From Curtobacterium flaccumfaciens (GTDB taxonomy: Bacteria; Actinomycetota; Actinomycetes; Actinomycetales; Microbacteriaceae): a stretch of 64,000 bases of DNA. The position numbers and the translations under genes are program-made. A model generated the notes under the pieces. That model saw only the letters and a program-made list of their open reading frames with translations, was not told where the DNA came from and did not search any database. Below are positions 32,628 through 42,158 of the stretch, one piece after another. The stretch covers positions 1 through 64,000 of the forward strand of contig NZ_SNVW01000003.1 of assembly GCF_004361695.1 (NCBI RefSeq), written 5' to 3'. Each line of letters starts with the position of its first letter. Positions within the stretch are counted from its first letter, which is position 1.

Positions 32628-33994
32628 TGAACTCTCTCGTACAGGACGCAGCGGCTGCAGGGGCGCGCGTGGGCCTCAAGTCGGACGAGATCGTCATCCG
32701 CGGGGGCAAGCCGCTCGTGGGGCGCATCGAGGTCCGTGGGGCGAAGAACCTCGCGACCAAGGCCATGGTGGCGTCGCTGCTCGGTGACACCCCGTCGATC
32801 CTCAAGGACGTCCCGGACATCTCCGACGTCAAGGTGGTCCGCGGACTGCTCGAGGTGCACGGCGTGCGCATCACCGATCCTGCACGAGGCGAGCTCATCC
32901 TCGACCCGTCGAACGTCGAGTCGGCGCACTTCGCCGAGATCGACGCGCACGCCGGGTCGAGCCGCATCCCGATCCTGTTCTGCGGTCCGCTGCTGCACAA
33001 GCTCGGCGAGGCGTTCATCCCCGACCTCGGCGGCTGCCGCATCGGCGACCGCCCGATCGACTTCCACCTCGACGCCCTCCGCGCCATGGGTGCGGTCGTC
33101 GACAAGCAGGTCAACGGCATCCACCTGACCGCTCCGGACGGCCTCAAGGGTGCCTCGATCGAGCTGCCCTACCCGAGCGTCGGTGCGACCGAGCAGGTCC
33201 TGCTCTCCGCGACCCTCGCCGAGGGCGTCACCGAGCTCCGGAACGCGGCCATCGAGCCCGAGATCATGGACCTCATCGCGATCCTGCAGAAGATGGGCGC
33301 GATCGTGTCCGTCGAGCCGAACCGCGTCATCTTCATCGAGGGCGTCACGTCCCTGCGCGGCTACACGCACCGGGCGATCAACGACCGCAACGAGGCCGCC
33401 AGCTGGGCCTCCGCCGCACTCGCGACCAACGGCGACATCTTCGTCGAGGGCGCGAAGCAGCAGGAGCTCATGACGTTCCTCAACGTCTTCCGCAAGGTCG
33501 GCGGCGGGTTCGACATCCAAGAGGACGGCATCCGCTTCTACCGCGAGCTGGAGACCCTCAAGCCCGTCGTCATCGAGACCGACGTGCACCCCGGCTTCAT
33601 GACGGACTGGCAGCAGCCGCTCATCGTCGCGCTGACGCAGGCCGAGGGCCAGAGCATCGTGCACGAGACCGTGTACGAGAACCGCTTCGGCTTCACGGAC
33701 GCGCTGAACGAGATGGGTGCCGAGATCGTCGTGCACAAGGAGGGGCTGCCCGGGCACGACCGCCGTGTCGCCCGTCGCCCGTTCGAGCAGGCCGCGGTCA
33801 TCACCGGTCCGACGAAGCTGCACGCCGCCAACGTGCGCGTCCCCGACCTGCGCGGTGGCTTCAGCCACCTCATCGCGGCGCTCACCGCCGACGGCGAGTC
33901 GCACATCACGAACGTCGGGATCATCAGCCGCGGCTACGAGCACTTCATCCCGAAGCTGCGGAAGCTCGGGGCCGACTTCGACTTCGCAGGCTGA
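32627..33994 (+). CDS. murA: UDP-N-acetylglucosamine 1-carboxyvinyltransferase
   Basis: 455 aa from the GTG overlapping the leuD stop; an in-frame ATG at 32597 would add 10 residues. First committed step of peptidoglycan synthesis: transfers enolpyruvate from PEP to UDP-GlcNAc. Repeated alpha/beta inside-out barrel motifs: RGGKPLVGRIEVRGAKNLATKAM near the N terminus, and the catalytic loop with Cys137 (DLGGCRIGDRPIDFHL), which is the fosfomycin target. Presence of Cys rather than Asp predicts fosfomycin sensitivity at the target level. Confidence 0.96.
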   Translation: MNSLVQDAAAAGARVGLKSDEIVIRGGKPLVGRIEVRGAKNLATKAMVASLLGDTPSILKDVPDISDVKVVRGLLEVHGVRITDPARGELILDPSNVESAHFAEIDAHAGSSRIPILFCGPLLHKLGEAFIPDLGGCRIGDRPIDFHLDALRAMGAVVDKQVNGIHLTAPDGLKGASIELPYPSVGATEQVLLSATLAEGVTELRNAAIEPEIMDLIAILQKMGAIVSVEPNRVIFIEGVTSLRGYTHRAINDRNEAASWASAALATNGDIFVEGAKQQELMTFLNVFRKVGGGFDIQEDGIRFYRELETLKPVVIETDVHPGFMTDWQQPLIVALTQAEGQSIVHETVYENRFGFTDALNEMGAEIVVHKEGLPGHDRRVARRPFEQAAVITGPTKLHAANVRVPDLRGGFSHLIAALTADGESHITNVGIISRGYEHFIPKLRKLGADFDFAG

Positions 33995-33999
33995 GCGCG

Positions 34000-34824
34000 G
34001 TGCAGGCTGAAGGAAAAGGTGACGGCCTCGAGGCGCGGCGTGCGTCCGCCTCGGACGTCGCGACCGGCGTGCCGGTGCGTGGGCGCCGGTGGCGACGCGG
34101 TGAGCTGAACACCGCCTTCCGCATCGTCGCGTCGGTGGTCATCCCCACCTTCCGGTTCTCGGCCCGCTACCACTGGCACGGCCCGAACCGCCTGCCGGCG
34201 GACGGGGCGTTCGTGCTCGCGCCGAACCACTTCACCAACATCGACCCCCTCGTGGTCGGCACCGCCGTGTACCTCAGCAAGCGGGCACCGCGGTTCCTCG
34301 CGAAGGCGTCCCTGTTCCGGGTGCCGGTCGTCGGCAAGCTGATGTCCGGCATGGGACAGATCCCGGTCGAACGGTCGGGGCGGACCCGGCTGAGCGACCC
34401 GCTCGGTGGCGGACGGTCGCTCGTCGAGCAGGGCGGCGCGATCATCGTCTACCCCGAGGGCACGCTCACCCGCGATCCCGACCTGTGGCCGATGCGCGGC
34501 AAGACCGGCGCGGTCCGGATCGCGCTCGAGAACGACGTGCCGCTCATCCCGATGGCCCACTGGGGCACGCAGAACATCATGGCGCGGTACGGCAAGAAGC
34601 TCCGGCTCTTCCCGCCGTCCCGGGTCGACGTCATCGTCGGCGACCCGGTCGACCTCTCCGTCTACCGCGGGCGTCCGATCGACCAGCAGATGCTCGGCGA
34701 GGCCACCGAACTCGTCATGCGCCACATCACCGCACTGCTCGAGGAGCTGCGCGGCGAGCAGGCACCCGCGACCCGCTGGGACCCGGCGGCGAACAACCAG
34801 AAGGAGACCGGCCGGTTTGAGTGA
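34000..34824 (+). CDS. 1-acyl-sn-glycerol-3-phosphate acyltransferase family protein
   Basis: 274 aa from a GTG 5 bases after murA. Acyltransferase motifs: NHFTNID (HX4D form, about 76-82), then GQIPVERSGR, then VYPEGTLTRDP (EGT) and PLIPMAHWGTQ. Makes phosphatidic acid or acylates a related lipid at the inner membrane; PlsC is the best guess, which fits with gpsA next door. The first about 25 codons contain a segment (GGCCTCGAGGCGCGG) like one arm of the local palindrome family, so translation might really start later, for instance near the VPVRGRRW segment. Confidence 0.87.
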   Translation: MQAEGKGDGLEARRASASDVATGVPVRGRRWRRGELNTAFRIVASVVIPTFRFSARYHWHGPNRLPADGAFVLAPNHFTNIDPLVVGTAVYLSKRAPRFLAKASLFRVPVVGKLMSGMGQIPVERSGRTRLSDPLGGGRSLVEQGGAIIVYPEGTLTRDPDLWPMRGKTGAVRIALENDVPLIPMAHWGTQNIMARYGKKLRLFPPSRVDVIVGDPVDLSVYRGRPIDQQMLGEATELVMRHITALLEELRGEQAPATRWDPAANNQKETGRFE

Positions 34825-35929
34825 TCAGGGACCGGGCCTCCGCCCGCACGAGGACCACCCGGACCCCGCCGTCGCGGCGCCCGGAGCGTTCGACACGGCT
34901 GCGATCCGCGTCGTCATGCAGTCCACCGACAAGCCGCGCGTGGCCGTCATCGGTGCCGGCAGCTGGGGGACGACGTTCGCGAAGGTCCTCGCCGAGGGCG
35001 GCGCGACCACCGTCGTGTGGGCCCGTCGCCCCGAGGTCGCACGCGAGATCACCGAGACCAAGCGCAACTCCGAGTACCTGCCGGGCATCAACCTGCCCCG
35101 CACGCTCACGGCCTCGACGTCGCTCGAGCGGGTGCTCGACGGTGCCTCGCAGGTCTACGTGTCGGTGCCGTCCCAGACGCTCCGCTCGAACCTCGCCGCG
35201 ATCCGCGCACTGCTCGGCCCGGACGTGCCCGTCGTCAGCCTCATGAAGGGCGTCGAGAAGGGCACCGGCCTCCGGATGAGCGAGGTCCTGCTCGAGGGCC
35301 TCGGCATCGACCGAGACCGCATCGCCGTCGCGAGCGGCCCGAACCTCGCGCTCGAGATCGCCCGTCGGCAGCCGACCGCCGCCGTCGTGTCCTCGTCGTC
35401 CGCCGAGACCGCCAGCGCGGTGGCCGCCGTCGCGACGAACCCGTACTTCCGGTCGTTCATCAACACCGACGTGATCGGGACCGAGTTCGGCGGTGTGCTC
35501 AAGAACCTCATCGCGGTCGCCATCGGCATCGTCGACGGCGTCGGCTACGGCGAGAACACGAAGGCGTCGATCATCACCCGCGGCCTGGCCGAGATGACCG
35601 ACTTCGCCGTGTCGCTCGGCGCGCAGCCGTCCACGCTGTCCGGCCTGGCGGGCCTCGGCGACCTCATCGCCACGTGCCAGTCGCCGCTGTCGCGCAACAA
35701 CACCGCCGGCCGACTGCTCGGGCAGGGGTACCGCTTCGACGAGGTCGTGCGGCAGATGAACCAGACGGCCGAGGGCCTGGCGTCGGTCGCGCCGATCCTC
35801 GAGCTGGCCGCGGCGAACGGCGTCGACATGCCCATCGTGGGGCAGGTCGCCGAGGTCCTCGCCGGTAGGCTCGATCCGCGCAACATCGCGCCGCACCTCA
35901 CCGAGACCGACGAGCCCCAGGGCGAGTGA
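34817..35929 (+). CDS. gpsA: NAD(P)-dependent glycerol-3-phosphate dehydrogenase
   Basis: 370 aa from a TTG overlapping the acyltransferase stop; codons from here to the ATG at 34916 keep strong G/C in third positions, so the longer form is preferred (the ATG would give 337 aa, the commoner length). Reduces dihydroxyacetone phosphate to glycerol-3-phosphate for phospholipids. Motifs: VAVIGAGSWGTTFAKVLAEGG nucleotide-binding loop, GTEFGGVLKNLIAVAIGI with the catalytic Lys, and NTKASIITRGLAEM. Confidence 0.95.
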   Translation: MSDQGPGLRPHEDHPDPAVAAPGAFDTAAIRVVMQSTDKPRVAVIGAGSWGTTFAKVLAEGGATTVVWARRPEVAREITETKRNSEYLPGINLPRTLTASTSLERVLDGASQVYVSVPSQTLRSNLAAIRALLGPDVPVVSLMKGVEKGTGLRMSEVLLEGLGIDRDRIAVASGPNLALEIARRQPTAAVVSSSSAETASAVAAVATNPYFRSFINTDVIGTEFGGVLKNLIAVAIGIVDGVGYGENTKASIITRGLAEMTDFAVSLGAQPSTLSGLAGLGDLIATCQSPLSRNNTAGRLLGQGYRFDEVVRQMNQTAEGLASVAPILELAAANGVDMPIVGQVAEVLAGRLDPRNIAPHLTETDEPQGE

Positions 35930-35967
35930 ACGGTCCGACCGTGCCGACGATCTCCGAGGGGACACCC

Positions 35968-37050
35968 ATGTCAACGACCACCGTCGCCGTGCTCTTCGGC
36001 GGGCGCTCCAGCGAGCACGAGATCAGCTGCGTGACGGCCGGCGGCATCATGGACGTCGTCGACCGGGCCGAGTACGACCTCGTGCCCATCGGCATCACCA
36101 AGGACGGCGCGTTCACGCTGCAGTCCGACGACCCGACGCAGTGGACCCTCCGCGACGGCGTGCTCCCGACCGTCCCGGACAACGGCACCCGCGTGGCGTT
36201 CCCGACCTCGCCGGCGAGCAACGAGCTCGTCGTGTCGTACCCGGACGGCACGGTCGCGGGCATCCCCGTCGACGTGGTGTTCCCCATCCTGCACGGTCCG
36301 TTCGGCGAGGACGGCACGATCCAGGGGCTCCTCGAGATCGCCGGACTGCCCTACGTCGGTGACGGGGTGCTCGCGAGCGCCCTCGCGATGGACAAGCACG
36401 TCGCCAAGGCCGTGCTCGAGCACGCCGGGCTCCGCGTCGCGCCCTGGACGACCGTGCTCCGCCGCGAGTGGGCGGCCGACCCGGTGGACATCGCCGAGAC
36501 GATCGCCGCGCACGGCTGGCCGCTGTTCGTGAAGCCGGCCCGCGCCGGTTCGAGCATGGGCGTGTCCCGCGTCGACGAGCCGTCGCAGCTCGGCGCCGCG
36601 ATGGACCTGGCGTTCGAGCACGACTCGAAGGTGATCGTCGAGCCGCGGGTGATCGGCCGCGAGGTCGAGGTCGCCGTGCTCGAGGGCCGCGACGGTGTGC
36701 CGCGCACGAGCCTGCCGGGCGAGATCGTCGTCGCGGAGGACGGCTTCTACGACTTCGCGTCGAAGTACCTCGGCGGGGACGAGTCGCTGCTCTGCCCGGC
36801 GCCCCTGACCGAGGCGGAGACCGACGAGGTCCGGTCGATCGGCGCGCGTGCGTTCGAGGCGATCGGTGGCGCCGGGCTCGCCCGCGTCGACTGCTTCCTG
36901 ACGGACGACGGGTTCGTCGTGAACGAGGTCAACACGATGCCGGGCTTCACGCCGCTGTCGATGTACCCGCGCTGCTGGGCGGCGTCGGGGGTGTCCTACG
37001 GCGAGCTCGTGACGGAGCTCATCGAGCTGGGGCGGGCCGCCGTCCGCTGA
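35968..37050 (+). CDS. ddl: D-alanine--D-alanine ligase
   Basis: 360 aa from the ATG at 35968 (GAGGGGA upstream); a GTG at 35926 overlapping gpsA is the alternative. Joins two D-Ala for peptidoglycan. N-terminal VLFGGRSSEHEISCVTAGG, then HGPFGEDGTIQGLLEIAGLPYVG, the ATP-grasp segment WPLFVKPARAGSSMGV, and the C-terminal VNEVNTMPGFTPLSMYP. The Tyr/Phe specificity position is not evident by eye. With murA it gives the leucine-lipid-wall operon a cell-envelope theme. Confidence 0.96.
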   Translation: MSTTTVAVLFGGRSSEHEISCVTAGGIMDVVDRAEYDLVPIGITKDGAFTLQSDDPTQWTLRDGVLPTVPDNGTRVAFPTSPASNELVVSYPDGTVAGIPVDVVFPILHGPFGEDGTIQGLLEIAGLPYVGDGVLASALAMDKHVAKAVLEHAGLRVAPWTTVLRREWAADPVDIAETIAAHGWPLFVKPARAGSSMGVSRVDEPSQLGAAMDLAFEHDSKVIVEPRVIGREVEVAVLEGRDGVPRTSLPGEIVVAEDGFYDFASKYLGGDESLLCPAPLTEAETDEVRSIGARAFEAIGGAGLARVDCFLTDDGFVVNEVNTMPGFTPLSMYPRCWAASGVSYGELVTELIELGRAAVR

Positions 37051-37072
37051 CGCGCGCCGGGTCCCGCGCCGG

Positions 37073-37558
37073 TCAGCCCTGCACGTCGGACGGGTCGAGG
37101 CACTTGTGCCCGTCCTTCGGCAGGCTCGACACCGCGTCGGTGACGTCCTGGATCACCTGGCTCGTCGTCTTCGTCGAGTCGATGACGACCTGCGCCGCCG
37201 GGGAGCGGCCGAACGTCGTGTACACGACCTGCTTGCCGCGGTCGTCCCGGATCCAGTCGACCCCGCCCAACGAGAAGCACGGCAGGTCGGACACCGTGGG
37301 GACGGCCACGCCGCAGTGGTAGACCGCCACCTCGGGGTCGCCCCACGCGGCCGTCGACTGGGCGTTCGTGTTCCGCAGGTCGAACTTGGTGTCGACCGCG
37401 GCCGGCAAGCGCACCTGGACGTCCGCGCACGCCGCGGCGTTCGCCGAGGGTGCCGGGGACATCGCGACGGCGTTCGTGCAGCCCGTGAGTCCTGCGGCGA
37501 CGGCGACCACGACGGCCGCGATCGCGATCTTCCGGGTGGGGCGGCGCACGGTGTCCAT
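37073..37558 (-). CDS. DUF3515-family lipoprotein
   Basis: 161 aa. The N terminus has a basic stretch, a hydrophobic core and the lipobox LTGC, so it is a secreted lipoprotein. The rest matches the DUF3515 pattern: ACADVQVRLP, TAAWGDPEVAVYHCGV, LGGVDWI, YTTFGRSPAAQVVID. Its function is unknown; it commonly sits between ddl and thiL in actinobacteria (from memory). Four mature cysteines could form disulfides. The start is only 24 bases from the divergent thiL start, with overlapping -10 boxes. Confidence 0.82.
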   Translation of the reverse strand: MDTVRRPTRKIAIAAVVVAVAAGLTGCTNAVAMSPAPSANAAACADVQVRLPAAVDTKFDLRNTNAQSTAAWGDPEVAVYHCGVAVPTVSDLPCFSLGGVDWIRDDRGKQVVYTTFGRSPAAQVVIDSTKTTSQVIQDVTDAVSSLPKDGHKCLDPSDVQG

Positions 37559-37566
37559 CGACGTCC

Positions 37567-37576
37567 AGGCTACCGT
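37567..37576. promoter_or_regulatory. Overlapping divergent -10 boxes of DUF3515 gene and thiL
   Basis: The minus-strand TAGCCT (37567-37572) and the plus-strand TACCGT (37571-37576) share two bases. Each lies 6-8 nt from its start codon, so both genes appear leaderless and compete for polymerase. Confidence 0.55.
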
Positions 37577-37582
37577 TCTCGT

Positions 37583-38572
37583 GTGGACGCGACGCACGAC
37601 GCCTGGGCCGGACCGACCGTGGGGGACCTCGGCGAACTCGTCGTCCTCGACCGCATCGTCCGGCGGCTGCCCGCGGGGACGCCGGTCCTCGGCCCCGGTG
37701 ACGACTGCGCGGTGGTCGCCGCTCCGGACGGTCGCTTCGTGGTGACGACGGACATGATGGTGCACGGCCCGGACTTCCGGTGGGCGTGGTCCTCGCCGGA
37801 GGACGTCGGCTGGAAGGCCGCGGCGACGAACCTCTCCGACGTGGCCGCGATGGGCGCCGTCCCGAGCGGCCTCGTCATCGCCCTGGCCGCACCCCAGGAC
37901 ACCCCGGTCGCCGTCCTCGAGGCCTTCGCCGACGGCGTCGGCCTCGCCATCGCGGCCCTGGCACCCGGGTGCGGTGTCGTCGGCGGCGACCTGTCGACCT
38001 CCGCCACGTTCACCGTCTCGGTGACGGCCTTCGGCGACCTCGAGGGGCGGCCGCCGGTGCTCCGGTCGGGTGCCCGCGTCGGGGACGTCCTCGCGGTCTC
38101 GGGGGAGCTCGGTGCGGCCGCGCGGGGGTTGTCCCGGCTCTTCCGCGAGGGCGTCGACGACCACGGTGAACCCTCGCGCGCCGCGGTGCTCGCGAGCTGT
38201 GCCGACGCGGACCCGGACGTGCTGCGGCAGCGCCGACCCGTTCCGCCGATCGCCGACGGACCGCTCGCCGCCGGTGCCGGGGCGACGGCGATGCTCGACC
38301 TGTCCGACGGGCTGGCGATCGACGCCGGACGACTCGCCCGTGCGAGCCGGGTGACGCTGTCGCTCGAGGGGGACCTCGACGAGGTCGCGTTGCACGGGGG
38401 TGAGGACCACGGCCTCCTCGCGACGTTCCCGGCGGATGCCGTGCTGCCGGGAGGCTTCCGGCGCATCGGCGTCGTCCGGGAGCGCGCCGATGCCGATCTC
38501 GTGCGTGATGGCTCACCGGTGCCGACGACCGGGTGGGACCCCTACGCCGACTGGGACGGCGCCGCCGGCTGA
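37583..38572 (+). CDS. thiL: Thiamine-monophosphate kinase
   Basis: 329 aa from a GTG 6 nt after TACCGT. Phosphorylates thiamine phosphate to the active diphosphate cofactor. ThiL/PurM-fold motifs: LGPGDDCAVV, VVTTDMMVHGPDFR, VGWKAAATNLSDVAAMGA, GGDLSTSATFTVSVTAFG, LDLSDGLAIDAGRL and LHGGEDHGLLATF. Length and order are normal. Likely leaderless and transcribed opposite the DUF3515 lipoprotein gene. Confidence 0.94.
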   Translation: MDATHDAWAGPTVGDLGELVVLDRIVRRLPAGTPVLGPGDDCAVVAAPDGRFVVTTDMMVHGPDFRWAWSSPEDVGWKAAATNLSDVAAMGAVPSGLVIALAAPQDTPVAVLEAFADGVGLAIAALAPGCGVVGGDLSTSATFTVSVTAFGDLEGRPPVLRSGARVGDVLAVSGELGAAARGLSRLFREGVDDHGEPSRAAVLASCADADPDVLRQRRPVPPIADGPLAAGAGATAMLDLSDGLAIDAGRLARASRVTLSLEGDLDEVALHGGEDHGLLATFPADAVLPGGFRRIGVVRERADADLVRDGSPVPTTGWDPYADWDGAAG

Positions 38573-38598
38573 CGCCGTGCGCGGGCGTCGTGCGCGGG

Positions 38599-39162
38599 TC
38601 AGGCCGCGGGGACCACGGCCTCCCACGCGACGGTCTCGCCGTAGCTCCGCTTGCTGAACGGCTCGAGCCCCGCCGGCCACGCGGGCTCGGGGGAGCGCTT
38701 GCTCCGCTCCACGATCACCACGGCGTGCTGCGTCAGCTTCGGCGCCAGCGCCTCGAGCACCTCGGCCAGTTCGTGCTCGGTGACGTCGTACGGCGGGTCG
38801 ATGAACACGAGGTCGAAGGTCCGCACGGTGCTCCGCAGGTACCCGAGCACCGGCTGCGGCTGCACGTCGATCCGCACGCCGGGCACGCGCTGCTGCACCG
38901 CCTTCGCGTTCGCCCGGCACGCCTGCGCCGCCGCCGAGGCCCGGTCGACGAGCACGACCTCGACCGCTCCGCGCGACGCCGCCTCGAGCCCGAGGGCCCC
39001 CGTGCCCGCGTACAGGTCCGCCACGGACGTGTCGTCGACCAGCCCGCGTGCCTCGAGCGACGAGAACAGCGCCTCGCGCACGCGGTCGCTCGTCGGCCGC
39101 GTGCCCGACTTCGGCACGCGGAGCGTCGTGGAGCCGGCGGCACCGGCGATGATGCGGGTCAT
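38599..39162 (-). CDS. rsmD: 16S rRNA (guanine(966)-N2)-methyltransferase
   Basis: 187 aa. Starts MTRIIAGAAGSTTLRVPKSGTRPTSDRVREALFSSL, the characteristic RsmD opening; the SAM-binding motif is DLYAGTGALGLEAASRG and the catalytic tetrad is DPPY in DLVFIDPPYDV. Methylates 16S rRNA during 30S assembly. Divergent from recG; TACGGT lies 6 nt before its ATG, so probably leaderless. Confidence 0.93.
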   Translation of the reverse strand: MTRIIAGAAGSTTLRVPKSGTRPTSDRVREALFSSLEARGLVDDTSVADLYAGTGALGLEAASRGAVEVVLVDRASAAAQACRANAKAVQQRVPGVRIDVQPQPVLGYLRSTVRTFDLVFIDPPYDVTEHELAEVLEALAPKLTQHAVVIVERSKRSPEPAWPAGLEPFSKRSYGETVAWEAVVPAA

Positions 39163-39258
39163 GCAGCCACCGTAGCGGGCCGCGGGCCGCCTCCTGGAGT
39201 TGTCCACAGCCGACCTGGAGGCGCGTGGCGCGTCGGTCCCGCCGGGTACCGTTGACGT

Positions 39259-41484
39259 GTGGTCACGACCGGAACGACAACCGAGCCGGCGGTGCCGGAC
39301 CTCGGTCCCGCGCCGCTCGACGCGCGGCTGGCGAACGTCCTCGGCGGACGGACGGCGAGCGCGATCGAGAAGGCGTTCGGGTACCGCACCGTGGGCGAGT
39401 TCCTCGAGCACGCGCCCCGCCGGTACGCGGAACGCGGTGCCCTGACCGCGCTCGACTCGCTCGCGATCGGCGAGTCGGTGACGATCGTGGCCGAGGTCGT
39501 CGACGTCCGCGAACGCACCATGCGCGCCCGGCGCGGGTCGATCCTCGAAGCGAAGATCGGTGACGGCAAGGGGCTGCTGACCCTCACGTTCTTCAACCAG
39601 GGCTGGCGCACGAAGGACCTCGTGCCCGGCGCCCGCGGCATCTTCTCGGGCAAGGTCGGGGACTACCGGGGCGCTCGGCAGCTGGCGCACCCCGACTACG
39701 AGCTGTTCGATCGCGACGACCCCCGTGCGGCGGCGGATCCCGAGTCCGAGGAGGCCATCCGGTTCTCCCGCCAGCCGATCCCCATCTACCCGGCGACGTC
39801 GACCCTGACCTCGTGGCAGATCGCGAAGTCGATCGCCATCGTGCTCGACACGCTCCCCGACGTCCCCGACCCGATCCCAGCCCGTGTCCGCAACCGGCTC
39901 GACCTCGTCCCGTTCCGCCGCGCACTCGAGCTCCTGCACCGTCCCGAGAAGGTCGCCGACTTCAAGCGCGCGCAGGACGCCCTCCGCTACCGCGAGGCGT
40001 TCGTGCTCCAGACCGCACTCGTCCAGCGGCGCATCGCCTCCCGGGCGACGGCGGCCACGCCTCGATCGGCGTCCCCCGGTGGCATCCTCGAGCGCTTCGA
40101 CGCCACCCTGCCGTTCACGTTGACCGATGACCAGCAGACCGTCGGCGCCGAGATCGACCATGACCTGGCCGGCGACTGGCCGATGCACCGCCTGGTGCAG
40201 GGCGAGGTCGGATCCGGCAAGACGCTCGTGGCGATCCGTGCGATGCTCACGGTCGCCGAGTCCGGCGGGCAGTCCGCCCTGATCGCCCCGACCGAGGTGC
40301 TCGCCGCCCAGCACCTGCGGTCGATCGTGAAGTTCCTCGGCCCCGACCTGGCGGCCGAACTGCGACCGGTGATCCTGACGGGCTCGCAGTCGACGGACGA
40401 ACGACGCCGGGCGCTCCTCGCGGCGGCGTCGGGCAGCTCTCGGCTGGTCGTCGGCACGCACGCCCTGCTCGGCGACCGCGTCGACTTCGCCGAGCTCGGA
40501 CTCGTCGTGGTGGACGAGCAGCACCGGTTCGGCGTCGAGCAGCGCGAGGCGCTCCGGACGAAGGGCGCGACCCCGCCGCACGTGCTGGTGCTCACGGCGA
40601 CGCCGATCCCGCGAACCGTGGCGATGACGGTGTTCGGGGACCTCGACGTCTCGACGATCACCGGGCTGCCCTCGGGCCGCGCCGGGGTCGAGACGTTCAC
40701 GGTCCCGCTCGCCGAGCACCCGGGCTGGGAGTCCCGCATCTGGACCCGGATGGCCGAGGAGCTCAGCGCCGGCCGACAGGCGTTCGTGGTGTGCCCGGCG
40801 ATCGACGACGCCCACGCCGAGGACGACGGCGAGCCCCAGCCGGAGGCCGAGGACGACGCTCCGAAGCGGCTGCCGGCGACCGTCCTGGCGACGGCGGAAC
40901 GGATGCGTGCGATGCCGGTGCTCGACGGCCGCAGCATCGCGGTCCTGCACGGGCGCATGACGGCGGAGGAGAAGGACCGCGTCATGACCTCCTTCGCAGC
41001 CGGCGGCATCGACGTCCTGGTAGCGACCACCGTCATCGAGGTGGGGGTCGACGTGCCGAACGCCTCGATGATGGCGGTGCTCGACGCCGACCGGTTCGGC
41101 GTGTCCCAGCTCCACCAGCTCCGCGGTCGCATCGGCCGTGGCCAGTACGCCGGCGTCTGCCTGCTCGTGACGGGTGCGGAGCTCGAGACCACCTCGCGTG
41201 AACGCGTCGACGCCGTCTCGGCCTCGGACGACGGCTTCGAGCTGGCGCGGGTCGACCTCGAGCTCCGGCGCGAGGGCGACGTCCTCGGCGAACGACAGTC
41301 CGGCGGACGTTCGTCGCTCAACCTGCTGCGCGTCGTGGAGCACGCCGACCTGATCGTCGACGCGCGGGAGGAAGCCGAGCGCGTCCTCGAGCCGGACCCG
41401 CAGCTCGAGGGTCACCCGGCACTCCGCGAGGCCCTGGCGCGCCGGCTCGACGAGTCCGACGCCGCCTTCCTCGGCAAGAACTGA
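39259..41484 (+). CDS. recG: ATP-dependent DNA helicase RecG
   Basis: 741 aa from a GTG 6 nt after TACCGT. A wedge/OB domain (about 55-160; SVTIVAEVVDVRERTMR) precedes two RecA-like motor domains with Walker A GEVGSGKT (315-322), DEQH box (419-422), TATPIPRT, and motif VI HQLRGRIGRGQYAGVCLL. It reverses stalled replication forks and branch-migrates Holliday junctions. An acidic insertion (AHAEDDGEPQPEAEDDA) sits in the second motor domain, as in many actinobacterial RecG. A stand-alone gene before coaD. Confidence 0.96.
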   Translation: MVTTGTTTEPAVPDLGPAPLDARLANVLGGRTASAIEKAFGYRTVGEFLEHAPRRYAERGALTALDSLAIGESVTIVAEVVDVRERTMRARRGSILEAKIGDGKGLLTLTFFNQGWRTKDLVPGARGIFSGKVGDYRGARQLAHPDYELFDRDDPRAAADPESEEAIRFSRQPIPIYPATSTLTSWQIAKSIAIVLDTLPDVPDPIPARVRNRLDLVPFRRALELLHRPEKVADFKRAQDALRYREAFVLQTALVQRRIASRATAATPRSASPGGILERFDATLPFTLTDDQQTVGAEIDHDLAGDWPMHRLVQGEVGSGKTLVAIRAMLTVAESGGQSALIAPTEVLAAQHLRSIVKFLGPDLAAELRPVILTGSQSTDERRRALLAAASGSSRLVVGTHALLGDRVDFAELGLVVVDEQHRFGVEQREALRTKGATPPHVLVLTATPIPRTVAMTVFGDLDVSTITGLPSGRAGVETFTVPLAEHPGWESRIWTRMAEELSAGRQAFVVCPAIDDAHAEDDGEPQPEAEDDAPKRLPATVLATAERMRAMPVLDGRSIAVLHGRMTAEEKDRVMTSFAAGGIDVLVATTVIEVGVDVPNASMMAVLDADRFGVSQLHQLRGRIGRGQYAGVCLLVTGAELETTSRERVDAVSASDDGFELARVDLELRREGDVLGERQSGGRSSLNLLRVVEHADLIVDAREEAERVLEPDPQLEGHPALREALARRLDESDAAFLGKN

Positions 41485-41532
41485 CCCGACCGGCGAGCAG
41501 ACGCCCGGCGCTCGACCGGTATCGTCGCGGGC

Positions 41533-42027
41533 ATGGCACAGATCGCGGTGGTCCCCGGTTCCTTCGATCCCGTGACCCTCGGGCACCTCGACGTGATCGG
41601 CCGTGCGGCGCAGCTGTTCGACGAGGTCCACGTGCTCGTCGTGCACAACCCCGACAAGAAGCCGGCCATGTTCGACGCCGTCGACCGTGTCCGTCTGATC
41701 GAGGAGTCACTCGTCGAGACCGGCGTCTCCGACAACGTCCGGGTGGGCGAGTGGACCTCCGGGCTGCTCGTGGACTACTGCCGCCAGGTCGGTGCGACGG
41801 TCCTGGTGAAGGGCGTGCGCTCCGGCGAGGACGTCGCCTACGAGACCCCGATGGCGATCATGAACCGGCACCTCGCCGACGTCGAGACGGTGTTCCTCCT
41901 GCCGGAGGCATCGCGGGCGCACGTGTCGAGCTCGCTCATCCGCCAGGTCGCGTCCCTCGGCGGCGACGTCGCCCCGTACGTGCCCGAGGTGGTCGCGGCG
42001 GCGCTGCACGAGCACACCGGGCGCTGA
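41533..42027 (+). CDS. coaD: Phosphopantetheine adenylyltransferase
   Basis: 164 aa. Nucleotidyltransferase motif [18 protein letters not shown] (TxGH), then [23 protein letters not shown], and the C-terminal ISSTLIR-equivalent [17 protein letters not shown]. Makes dephospho-CoA, the penultimate step of CoA synthesis; CoA also supplies the phosphopantetheine arm needed by the A-T-TE enzyme at 7959. TATCGT lies 7 nt before the ATG with no ribosome binding site (leaderless). Confidence 0.96.
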   Translation: MAQIAVVPGSFDPVTLGHLDVIGRAAQLFDEVHVLVVHNPDKKPAMFDAVDRVRLIEESLVETGVSDNVRVGEWTSGLLVDYCRQVGATVLVKGVRSGEDVAYETPMAIMNRHLADVETVFLLPEASRAHVSSSLIRQVASLGGDVAPYVPEVVAAALHEHTGR

Positions 42028-42158
42028 TCCGCGCCGGCCCGCACCGCCGGCCCGCACCGCTGAACCGCGCCGCTCAGCCGTGCCGCTCGGCGCCCGGAGC
42101 CGGGACACGCCTGCCCTCGCCTCGACTCACGAGCGTTCGGGATGTAGGCTCGTCGATC

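Noticed and set aside
38599..41646. A very long minus-strand frame through recG and coaD continuing into rsmD
   Set aside because: Only the last 187 codons (rsmD, from the ATG at 39162) have a recognisable protein and start. The rest is the shadow of recG.
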